Assembly (NCBI GenBank): GCA_005801425.1
Contig: SYDY01000046.1
Location: 1 to 33,871, forward strand
From: Bdellovibrionales bacterium
GTDB lineage: Bacteria; Myxococcota; XYA12-FULL-58-9; SYDY01
Direction: 5' to 3'
DNA length: 33,871 nucleotides
The notes below the pieces were generated by a model. The model saw only the letters and a program-made list of their open reading frames with translations. It searched no databases and was not told where the DNA came from. This document shows, in pieces, positions 7,940 to 15,053 of the stretch (the first letter of the stretch is position 1; every line of letters begins with the position of its first letter). The position numbers were made by a program, and so were the translations under genes.

Positions 7940-9365
7940 TGCGTATCATCTCCGAACTTTGAAGCGATTTTCTATCTATTTTTCCATTGGTATTCGTAGG
8001 AAGTTTCTCAAAAACAACGATGCGATCGATGGTCATGGATGGAGGGAGTTTTTCAGAACAATGCCTTTTAATCGACAACAATGACGGGGCCGGATGGTTT
8101 TTTTTAACAACGACACAAGCAACCAATTCATTGAGAACATCACCATAAGCCACCACAGCGACATCCTGAATACTTGGATAAGTAGCAATACATGCTTGAA
8201 TTTCTAACGGAGAAATACGATGGCCTCGGATCTTCACAAGATCGTCGCTACGGCCTACATAGTTCAGTTGATTGTTTGCATCGAGATAACCGTGGTCACC
8301 GGTCGCATAGCACCTACCCTTCAGTGCTTTATCACCCCAATACCCATGCATAACAGACGGGCCTTCGACACAAATTTCACCATCATCGGAAAGCCATACA
8401 CGATCACCGCTTGCAGCAGTTCCAATAGGAATACTGGTTGCATGATCGTCAATCTCTTTGATTTCGTAGGCCGTGCATACATTGGTTTCTGTTGGCCCGT
8501 ACCAATTATGCATGCGAATATGCCGGAAAGATTTACGAAGAACACGAAGGTCAGATAGCGGAAAAACTTCCCCTGCAAAGATCATATTTCGTAGCGATGG
8601 GAGATCACGTCCTATCAAACCGCCTTGCTCCATCATCATACGGATCACTGTAGGCACAGAGTACCACACAGAAATGCTTTGATTCTTAATAAAATCGACA
8701 AGCCCCTTGGGGTGAATATCCAATGCACGAGGAACAATGGAAACCGACGCCCCCATCGTCAAGGCTGCGTAAATATCGAAAACAGACAAATCAAAGTGAA
8801 ATCCCGCATGATTTGATAAAATATCATCTTTGTTGACGCCTATATTATCGGTCGCCCATGCAACAAAGGCATAAGCAGCCCGATGGGAAATACACACGCC
8901 TTTGGGTTCTCCCGTGCTTCCAGAGGTATACAGAATATATGCAAGCCGCTCTGGATCATCGACGGGCAAACATAAAGTGCTTGCCATCTGGGAAACCAAT
9001 TCATTTTCGGAGACAATAACCATATCACATCGATCATCGCTCCAAGACGCATCCGATGTCACAATACATTTTACGCCACAATGACTTGTAACTTTTCGGA
9101 CCCTCTCCGGTGGGGAACGTGGGTCGAGAGGTACATACGCTGCACCGAGGGCCATGACAGCATGCATGGTGCACAATTGATTGATCGATTTTGGACCAAA
9201 TAATGCGACACGATCATTTAAGCCAACGCCGCGCGCATGAAGTGCTGTGGCAATCCTGCGTGTTCGATCAAACATGGTTTCATAGGAGAAAGCCGCACCA
9301 TCACAATAAGCTGCCGTTGCCGATGGTGTTTCTTTCGCGAATTTTTTCATCCCATGATGAAGCAT
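7920..9365 (-). CDS. Stand-alone adenylation enzyme (amino-acid/acyl-AMP ligase, PltF/PigI-like)
   Basis: The 481-residue ANL-superfamily protein has all core motifs: YILYTSGSTGEPKG (ATP loop, near residue 150), NWYGPTETN (near 300), YATGDHGYLDANNQLNYVGR, DLVKIRGHRISPLEIQ, and the terminal NTNGKIDRKSL with catalytic K462. The stretch NHAGFHFDLSVFDIY is like that of prolyl-AMP ligases. It should activate an amino acid and load it onto the carrier protein encoded next. Proline is inferred from the adjacent dehydrogenase and halogenase, not from a binding-pocket analysis. The start at 9365 has a G-rich run upstream, lies nine bases after the dehydrogenase gene's stop, and the gene's end overlaps the carrier gene. 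Confidence 0.87.
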   Translation of the reverse strand: MLHHGMKKFAKETPSATAAYCDGAAFSYETMFDRTRRIATALHARGVGLNDRVALFGPKSINQLCTMHAVMALGAAYVPLDPRSPPERVRKVTSHCGVKCIVTSDASWSDDRCDMVIVSENELVSQMASTLCLPVDDPERLAYILYTSGSTGEPKGVCISHRAAYAFVAWATDNIGVNKDDILSNHAGFHFDLSVFDIYAALTMGASVSIVPRALDIHPKGLVDFIKNQSISVWYSVPTVIRMMMEQGGLIGRDLPSLRNMIFAGEVFPLSDLRVLRKSFRHIRMHNWYGPTETNVCTAYEIKEIDDHATSIPIGTAASGDRVWLSDDGEICVEGPSVMHGYWGDKALKGRCYATGDHGYLDANNQLNYVGRSDDLVKIRGHRISPLEIQACIATYPSIQDVAVVAYGDVLNELVACVVVKKNHPAPSLLSIKRHCSEKLPPSMTIDRIVVFEKLPTNTNGKIDRKSLQSSEMIRNGKIES

Positions 9366-9374
9366 CGCGCCCCC

Positions 9375-10517
9375 CTACAATCCCAAATGCGCTGCAATTG
9401 CGTTGCGTTGAATATCCGATGTTCCTGAAAAAATCGTACTTGGAATGCTATCCCGAAGTGCGCATTCAATACCCACGTCACGCATGCACCCCATGCCACC
9501 ATGAATGGCTATAGCATCCATCGCGGTTGAAACCGCCATTTCGCTGACATGGAGTTTTGCCGACGAAACAAGCATTTCTGAACGATTTCTATCCTCATGG
9601 GTGATCGACCATGCCGCGCGATACAACAAACAACGTGCTGATTCTATGCGTGTTTGCATATTGGCAATACGATGAGAAATGGCTTGATGTTTTCCGATAG
9701 CCACATCGCCTTGGATGCGTTCTTTAGCGTACACAATGCTGCGTTCAAGCATCCGTTGTGCAAGTCCCACGTATGCACCAAACAAACCTGTGCGCTCCCA
9801 TTGCATCGAATGACGAAAGATCTGAGCACCCGAACCTTCATGCCCTAACAATGAGGATCCTGGAATACGGCACGCATCAAAGTACACAGGACCTATCGGT
9901 GCGCAATCCAATCCCATGCCATCAAATGGTTTTCCGAGCGTGACACCTTTCATGTTTGTTGGAATAACAAAGGCAGAAACGCCCAATAGGCCAGCATTTT
10001 TATTGGTACTCGCGTAGACCAAAAGAATATCGGACGCAGGCCCATTGCTCACATAGGATTTTACGCCTGAGATCACATAATCCGATCCATCGCGGACAGC
10101 CTCTGTATGCAACGCAAATGCATCAGAGCCAGCTTCCGCCTCTGTGATCGCATTGGCACCCACGGCATCACCCGACAACAATCGCGGCAACCATGTTTCA
10201 CGAATTTCGGGCGTACAAAATTTTGCGATGGGCTCTACGCATGCAAATGCGTGGGCAAGTGCAGCAAAAGCCAAACCAAAATTATTAATCCCCAAGCCTA
10301 TGGCTTCGGTCATATGCACAGTTTGAAGTGGTGTTAATCCAAGACCACCATGGGATGCATCAACCGCCACACCCAAAACACCAAATTCGCCCATCGCTCG
10401 CCATACATCGGATGTCCGAGAAACAAGTGGCTTATCGGTCACAACTTTAAGATGAGAAAAAAACGCCAACGTACGTTCATAAAGCTGTTGTTCCTCATCC
10501 GACCAGCTAAAATCCAT
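9375..10517 (-). CDS. Acyl-CoA-dehydrogenase-like flavoprotein, probable aminoacyl-carrier oxidase (PltE/PigA-like)
   Basis: This 380-residue protein has the acyl-CoA dehydrogenase fold signatures TEAEAGSDA, SYVSNGPASD and the terminal IFSGTSDIQR. In medium-chain enzymes the catalytic Glu lies in the last motif (YEGT), but Ser is found here. Instead E241 in QWERTG sits where isovaleryl-CoA dehydrogenase and the prolyl-carrier oxidases keep the base. Together with the adenylation, carrier and halogenase genes, this suggests four-electron oxidation of prolyl-S-carrier to pyrrolyl-2-carboxyl-S-carrier. The start at ATG 10517 gives MDFSWSDEEQ, a normal family N-terminus, with AGGA a short way upstream. 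Upstream in-frame ATGs (10541, 10577) are less likely. It is the first gene of the operon. Confidence 0.85.
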   Translation of the reverse strand: MDFSWSDEEQQLYERTLAFFSHLKVVTDKPLVSRTSDVWRAMGEFGVLGVAVDASHGGLGLTPLQTVHMTEAIGLGINNFGLAFAALAHAFACVEPIAKFCTPEIRETWLPRLLSGDAVGANAITEAEAGSDAFALHTEAVRDGSDYVISGVKSYVSNGPASDILLVYASTNKNAGLLGVSAFVIPTNMKGVTLGKPFDGMGLDCAPIGPVYFDACRIPGSSLLGHEGSGAQIFRHSMQWERTGLFGAYVGLAQRMLERSIVYAKERIQGDVAIGKHQAISHRIANMQTRIESARCLLYRAAWSITHEDRNRSEMLVSSAKLHVSEMAVSTAMDAIAIHGGMGCMRDVGIECALRDSIPSTIFSGTSDIQRNAIAAHLGL

Positions 10518-10601
10518 CACAATGCATCCTGTCAACGTCATCGTACCATGAAGCGATGCATACAGATCATGATGCACATGCTAGAATGGCTCATAGACGC
10601 T
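10518..10601. promoter_or_regulatory. Short divergent intergenic region upstream of the biosynthetic operon
   Basis: Only about 84 bases separate the operon's first gene from the divergent small ATPase gene, so both promoters must lie here or within the 5' ends of the genes. No convincing -35/-10 pair was found on either strand. The assignment rests on gene layout alone. Confidence 0.35.
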
Positions 10602-11099
10602 ATGAACCTACAAAAAAACGTAATTCTCGCATATCGATGGCAGGATATTGAATGCGTACGCCAGGATGTGGTTGCGCTTGTCGCAACAACACACAATCCT
10701 TGTTTTGAACCAGAACGCGTTGGCATGGTTGCGGCAGAGCTTCTCGAAAATGCAATTGCCCATGGGGACAGCACATGTACGAAAGTTCATTTTTCTTTGA
10801 AACAGAAGGATGACTGTCTTCATATTCGTGTGCGAAATCACGTTAAGCATGCTGACGATGCAAACAAAATCAACCGATTGCTTGCATGGATTGGATCTTG
10901 TGAAAATAAACGCGTTGCATACCAAACGCTGCTATTGCAAGCCTTCAACTCCTATCAAGCCTCTGGCGGGGTTGGCCTTGCTCGCATTGTTTATGAGGGA
11001 CATTGTGAACTCACATGCAATACAGAAGAAGATCGTGAAATCGAAATGCATGCGATACTTAAAGCACTTCCGGTTGATCTTAATCCTATAGCACGATGA
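10602..11099 (+). CDS. Small GHKL/HATPase-type ATP-binding protein (anti-sigma-kinase-like)
   Basis: About 165 residues. The N-box VAAELLENAIAHGD and a later glycine-rich SGGVGLARIVYEG segment mark a GHKL ATPase fold like RsbW-type anti-sigma kinases. The N-box is close to that of the protein encoded at 1-299 (MVAGELMENAVKYG). The open frame continues upstream to 10350 but would lie antisense over the dehydrogenase gene. The ATG at 10602 gives an N-terminus like the paralogue; 10578 is an alternative, and neither has a good Shine-Dalgarno. It is divergent from the biosynthetic operon, which suggests a regulatory link to the operon or to the phosphatase/STAS module at the operon's far end. Confidence 0.68.
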   Translation: MNLQKNVILAYRWQDIECVRQDVVALVATTHNPCFEPERVGMVAAELLENAIAHGDSTCTKVHFSLKQKDDCLHIRVRNHVKHADDANKINRLLAWIGSCENKRVAYQTLLLQAFNSYQASGGVGLARIVYEGHCELTCNTEEDREIEMHAILKALPVDLNPIAR

Positions 11100-11176
11100 A
11101 CAAATTTTTCATGATTGAATGATAAACACGTCATCCCCGCTTTCCTAAGAAGCTTGAATTGAGCAGGTGTTCTATT

Positions 11177-11293
11177 GTAGGGGCGGTTCGTGAACCGCCC
11201 TCCCGAAAATGTCATCCACCATAGATTCCCGCTTGCGCGAGAATGACAGGGGATCCAAGGCATCCGCAAGGGCGCTTCGCGAAGCGCCCCTAC
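11177..11293. repeat. Compound palindromic repeat element with GTAGGGGC ends
   Basis: The element opens with GTAG and a hairpin in which GGGCGGTTC (11181-11189) pairs with GAACCGCCC (11192-11200). It closes with a perfect 20-base palindrome at 11270-11289, followed by CTAC. Between them lies another hairpin-forming stretch (ATTCCCGC / GCGAGAAT, near 11225-11244) followed by GACAGGGGATCC. That stretch resembles the widespread 'GTCATTCCCGCGAAAGCGGGAATC' class of dispersed repeats. A shorter sister element with the same ends is at 18000-18053. It fills most of the gap between two convergent genes. No long T-run follows, so it is not a canonical terminator, though folding could limit read-through. 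Confidence 0.75.
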
Positions 11294-11350
11294 TATACAT
11301 GCAGAAAAATTGTTCATCGACCCAGTGGCATGCCGAAGATTTATAATATT

Positions 11351-12748
11351 TTACGATCTCGCCCAGTAATGCATCCACGGACCGTATTGTTTTTCCATAG
11401 CGCCTACAAAATCATCGGCTTGTCGATTGCCAGGTGATGAGATCGCTGCATTAAAAGCTTGAAGCACCGGATGACATGCACAGCTACGTCGCAATTCAAC
11501 CGCAACACACCACGTCTCTTGGGCAAGACTTCCATCAGGAAGCCTCACGCATGCGGGTGGCATTTTTTTACGCGGCATGATCTGGGTTGATGACCTACAC
11601 ATACCTTTTGCAGCACCCTGTAAAATTCTACCTCCAAAAGAGCCTTCAGTATCATTGGGATATCGCAAACTCGGTCCATCAGGGATCAGGTCGCGTGTTG
11701 CTTGGCGGGCATATTGCATCAAAAGAAAACGTGCATGTTCCAATGCAATAATAGGTAAAAGATCCAACATGGGCTCAACGGTTCCCAAACAATTTTTCTC
11801 CCAGGTGTTCAATCCCGTCATGAGAGTTTCAATCACACATAGAGCCAAAGTTTCGGTTCCAATATGACACAGCAGCGCAGAAATTGCGCCCCGCGCTTCA
11901 TCGTCTTCCCCAACCATGTTACGCAACACATCACCTGCAGAGCACCGCAGTATTGCCGGCAAGCAATACTTGCCTCCATGAAACGTTGCCTCTTTCCAGT
12001 ATTCAGATCCCAAAATGCGGGCACTGAGTGTTTCATCTTTACTTCCATGAAACAGCATCTTTGACAGAGCCCAGCCAGATGCTTGCCAAATAAATAATCC
12101 CATCAAACCAGCCAGATTTTCCTTGGTTTCTGCATCCAAATGCGAGGCAAAAATTGTCGGGAATATTTGTTGGCGTGCAATATCAACAGCACATTGGCGA
12201 AGCACACAGTCAAGAACCTCCTCACATCTCACGCATTTTATTGGGGGATCCATAGCAAAAGCACGCACTGGAACATCAATGGTTGCGTGGGAAACAACTT
12301 TCTCATCCCGTCCAGCGAGAGTCGTATTCCAATTTGCCGCTTCACCTGGGTTCCATGCCACAAAATCGCGAGCGCTACGCTGTGAGAGCAGTGTCAACGA
12401 TAAAGCCACAGTCGCATCAAATTTTGGAGGCTTCAGTATTCCGTACAAATCACGGGCCATTGCAAGAAATCCCGACCGGCTTGTCAGCGGCCCTACGATC
12501 ACTTCCAATATGCCTTGATCACTTGGTGCCTGATTATTGGCTACAACAAGCCGCATCGAAGAAATACGTGGACTGCACTCGCTGGTGAAATTTGAAGCTG
12601 CTATCTCATTTGCGTCCAATTCACGCTTGTCTCCTTCGGGAATAGAAATGACTATCCCTGTATGTTCAGCCTCATAGCCAACTCCTGCGGGAGAAGCAGG
12701 CCTCTTAGCATGACGCGATGAGTCTGAAATGGAGAGCGTGCTGGCCAT
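11351..12748 (-). CDS. Hypothetical protein, 465 residues
   Basis: No family is recognised. The first 40 residues are low-complexity and polar (SISDSSRHAKRP, then an acidic stretch), with no signal peptide and no convincing membrane span. The body is helical in character and Cys-rich for a cytoplasmic protein, with CVRCEEVLDCVLRQC near residue 173 (a C-x-x-C among five cysteines) that could bind a metal or form disulfides. A basic segment, MPRKKMPP, lies near residue 390. The gene stands alone between the repeat at 11177-11293 and the YceI gene, on the same strand as the downstream operon genes but 64 bases away. Its length and consistent codon use support a real gene. Confidence 0.6.
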   Translation of the reverse strand: MASTLSISDSSRHAKRPASPAGVGYEAEHTGIVISIPEGDKRELDANEIAASNFTSECSPRISSMRLVVANNQAPSDQGILEVIVGPLTSRSGFLAMARDLYGILKPPKFDATVALSLTLLSQRSARDFVAWNPGEAANWNTTLAGRDEKVVSHATIDVPVRAFAMDPPIKCVRCEEVLDCVLRQCAVDIARQQIFPTIFASHLDAETKENLAGLMGLFIWQASGWALSKMLFHGSKDETLSARILGSEYWKEATFHGGKYCLPAILRCSAGDVLRNMVGEDDEARGAISALLCHIGTETLALCVIETLMTGLNTWEKNCLGTVEPMLDLLPIIALEHARFLLMQYARQATRDLIPDGPSLRYPNDTEGSFGGRILQGAAKGMCRSSTQIMPRKKMPPACVRLPDGSLAQETWCVAVELRRSCACHPVLQAFNAAISSPGNRQADDFVGAMEKQYGPWMHYWARS

Positions 12749-12812
12749 AAAAAAATCCTGGGATGAAGCTATATGGCGGCAAGCAAGAAAATCAATACAG
12801 ATATCTATAAAA

Positions 12813-13430
12813 TCACAACGGACGCATTATTTCAGCATCAATATGAATGGTCACTTCGTCACCTAGGATGGCAACACCCTCAGCCAATTGGCTAAATTTC
12901 AAACCAAAATCCTGACGATTGATTTTAGCAGACACACTGTAACCTGCACGCATTTGCTTGCTTCCAAAATTGACCATGCGCACGCCCAAAAACTCGCCTT
13001 CAAATGTCACTTCGCGGGTGATTCCCTTCAACGTAAGATCGGCCACTGCGGTCACACTGCTATCTGTAATTTTGATGGATTTTACTTTAAGCGATCCCAT
13101 CGGAAATACTTGGGCATCAAAAAAATCGGCAGCCCGTAGATGTTCATCGCGTTTTTCGATCCCTGTATTGATCGACGCAATTTTAACTGTTCCTGCAAGC
13201 GCTTTGATATGCCCCGTTTTACTATCTGCATCTATTTTCGCATCAAAATCGCGAAACTCACCACTTACTTTAGAAATCCCAAGATGGCGTATCGTAAAAC
13301 CAATACGCGAATGTGCTTTATCGATCTCAAAGCCCGCAGGTGCAACTTCAGCTTTGGGTGCAGCCTTCGCATGAGCAATCGACATTTGGAATGTACATAG
13401 AATGGCGGACACTAAAAATATGTTCTTCAA
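12813..13430 (-). CDS. YceI-family secreted protein
   Basis: This 205-residue protein has a signal peptide (residues 1 to about 22, ending IAHAKA) and a YceI-type lipocalin-like body: FEIDKAHSRIGFTIRHLGISKVSGEF, then GTVKIASINTGIEKRDEHLRAADFFD, then DFGL near the end. YceI proteins bind long-chain or isoprenoid-like ligands in the periplasm. The only start giving the whole signal peptide is TTG at 13430, backed by GGAG six bases upstream (see the ribosome-binding-site entry). It is the last gene of the metallophore operon, ten bases after the DUF2063 gene's stop. Its role with the peptide system is unknown; it may handle a ligand or envelope stress. Confidence 0.9.
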   Translation of the reverse strand: MKNIFLVSAILCTFQMSIAHAKAAPKAEVAPAGFEIDKAHSRIGFTIRHLGISKVSGEFRDFDAKIDADSKTGHIKALAGTVKIASINTGIEKRDEHLRAADFFDAQVFPMGSLKVKSIKITDSSVTAVADLTLKGITREVTFEGEFLGVRMVNFGSKQMRAGYSVSAKINRQDFGLKFSQLAEGVAILGDEVTIHIDAEIMRPL

Positions 13431-13436
13431 AATTTT

Positions 13437-13440
13437 CTCC
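13437..13440 (-). promoter_or_regulatory. Ribosome binding site that fixes a TTG start for the YceI gene
   Basis: GGAG on the minus strand directly follows the TAA stop of the DUF2063 gene and stands six bases before TTG at 13430. The next in-frame ATG would remove most of the signal peptide, so this site decides the start. Confidence 0.65.
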
Positions 13441-14172
13441 TTAAAAAGTATCGCTGCAGAGCAACCAGCCGTCGTCTACAGCCTCTTGTAGCAAATCCAA
13501 AACGGTTTTTGTTGAAATATTCGCGCATCGCGCTGCATCGCCCGGTGTCATGACATCGTGAACCATTTTAAGAACAAACAGCATGCGCGGGGAGGCAACC
13601 ATGGTGCATGCATGCAGCGAAATGGGGTGCCGAAACACAAACACTGTTTCATCAGAGGGTTGCGGTTCACCGAGCGTATTTACACCATCATTGTGTCGCC
13701 ACGCGCGCACAAACGTTCCCACGGGATATGAAAACATCAATGTTTGCAGAGTTGGATTAAAAACAAACCCTTGATCAGGCTTGGGCTGCCTGATTTCTTC
13801 GCGTGTAGCGTAAACTTCCCACTCCGCCCATTCAAGCTGCGTAAGTTCACAGATAAAATTCGAAATCCCAAAACGGTTTTGTGTATACATCGCGTCAATG
13901 AATGCGCGGTAAGCGGACGCACAACGATTGAGTTCATAATGTTCAGCTGGATAACGCCTATAAAATTCATTCACCAAGCTGGTGAATGTATCGGAGGGAA
14001 AAAGAACTGAACTCACATCGTAATTTTTCTCGACAGCCTCACGAATATGACCCTTCACTGCCTCAATATAAAAATAAAGACGTTCTTTAGGAACATTCCA
14101 CGCAAGGGCAAGTGCATCCGCGTCAAGATCACCACGAAGCATATGGTGCAACAATGTCGCCTGGTCTTTCAT
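13441..14172 (-). CDS. DUF2063 family protein, MNIO partner (HvfC/BufC-like)
   Basis: The 243-residue protein has a DUF2063-like N-terminal half: RLYFYIEAVKGHIREAVEKNY, then LFPSDTFTSLVNEFYRRYPAE, then LTQLEWAEWEVY. Members pair with DUF692 enzymes and are thought to present or recognise the precursor leader. The C-terminal third ends in a winged-helix-like segment (MTPGDAARCANISTKTVLDLLQEAVDDGWLL). The ATG at 14172 overlaps the TGA of the DUF692 gene (ATGA) and has GGAGAG just upstream. A TTG in frame at 14187 is less likely. It lies between the MNIO gene and the YceI gene. Annotated DUF2063 'DNA-binding' labels should be treated with care, because family context points to a modification partner. 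Confidence 0.82.
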   Translation of the reverse strand: MKDQATLLHHMLRGDLDADALALAWNVPKERLYFYIEAVKGHIREAVEKNYDVSSVLFPSDTFTSLVNEFYRRYPAEHYELNRCASAYRAFIDAMYTQNRFGISNFICELTQLEWAEWEVYATREEIRQPKPDQGFVFNPTLQTLMFSYPVGTFVRAWRHNDGVNTLGEPQPSDETVFVFRHPISLHACTMVASPRMLFVLKMVHDVMTPGDAARCANISTKTVLDLLQEAVDDGWLLCSDTF

Positions 14173-15014
14173 GCCGCTCTCCGCCAAGACAACAACGATG
14201 CATCACCTATTTCACGAACAATATGCAATTCATTGCGCAGTTCATCCAGTGGAGGAATTTGATTGTCACGTTCGATCATGGTCCACGTGGGTCCTACTTT
14301 TTCTATGACATATGCATAAAGGTCGAGTACCGATGATGGCGTTGACGCGCCATGGGTATCGATCAGAAAATTGCCTGAATCATCGTGTCCCGCAAGATGG
14401 ATTTGTCGAACACGTTGCAATGGCAACGCATCAATGAATGCCTTGGCAGCGTAGCCGTGATTGCGGCTGTTCACAAAGACGTTGTTTACATCAAGAAGCA
14501 ATCCGCAATCTGCGCGTGAAAGAACTTCACCTATAAATTCTGCCTCTGTCATCTCGGCGCCTGGCAAAACAATGTAATAGCTTGGGTTCTCTAACAAAAA
14601 CGGGGTCCTCATACGTGCTTGCACATATGTTATACGATCGACCACATGGTGCACTGCTTCCATGGTAAAGGGCACAGGAAGTAAATCGTGATACTCTACG
14701 CCAAAAGCCGAAGATGATGAAAGATGGTCCGAAAACCAGGGCGGAGAGATAATTGACGCCAGACGCGATAAACTATCAAGATAATCTTCCCGGAGAGGAT
14801 CAACGCCTCCGAGATTTAACGAAACGCCATGCATCACCAAAGGATAATACTCTCGAAGCGCATGCAATGTGTGCAGCGCTTTTCCACCAAATTCCATAAA
14901 ATTTTCTGGAACGATTTCAAGAAAATCGACATCATGCAATTTGGGCACGTAGTCGTCAAAATGGGGTCGCCTAAGACCCAAACCATAGCGTGCTGTTTCC
15001 ATGGACGACCCCAT
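14169..15014 (-). CDS. MNIO (DUF692) multinuclear non-heme iron oxidative enzyme, BufB/HvfB-like
   Basis: About 281 residues forming a TIM-barrel DUF692 protein. Expected metal-ligand segments are all present: EIVPENFM, VMHGVSLNLGG, FSDHLS, LLENPSYY, LLLDVNNVFVN, QIHLAGHDDSGNFLIDTHG and TMIERDNQIPPLDEL. MNIO enzymes use two or three irons to oxidise Cys side chains of a ribosomal peptide (for example to thiooxazole or oxazolone/thioamide groups) that then bind copper or another metal. The start is ambiguous: ATG at 15014 is used here, with TTG at 15023 and ATG at 15002 as alternatives, none with a strong Shine-Dalgarno. It lies 39 bases after the Cys-rich precursor gene and overlaps the DUF2063 gene. 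Confidence 0.9.
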   Translation of the reverse strand: MGSSMETARYGLGLRRPHFDDYVPKLHDVDFLEIVPENFMEFGGKALHTLHALREYYPLVMHGVSLNLGGVDPLREDYLDSLSRLASIISPPWFSDHLSSSSAFGVEYHDLLPVPFTMEAVHHVVDRITYVQARMRTPFLLENPSYYIVLPGAEMTEAEFIGEVLSRADCGLLLDVNNVFVNSRNHGYAAKAFIDALPLQRVRQIHLAGHDDSGNFLIDTHGASTPSSVLDLYAYVIEKVGPTWTMIERDNQIPPLDELRNELHIVREIGDASLLSWRRAA

Positions 15015-15053
15015 TGTTGACAATATTAAACCGGTTTATTGTTGTACGAGCCC

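Noticed and set aside
10350-10601. Longer N-terminus for the small ATPase beginning at 10350.
   Set aside because: It would be antisense to the start of the dehydrogenase gene, lacks family similarity and is absent from the paralogue.
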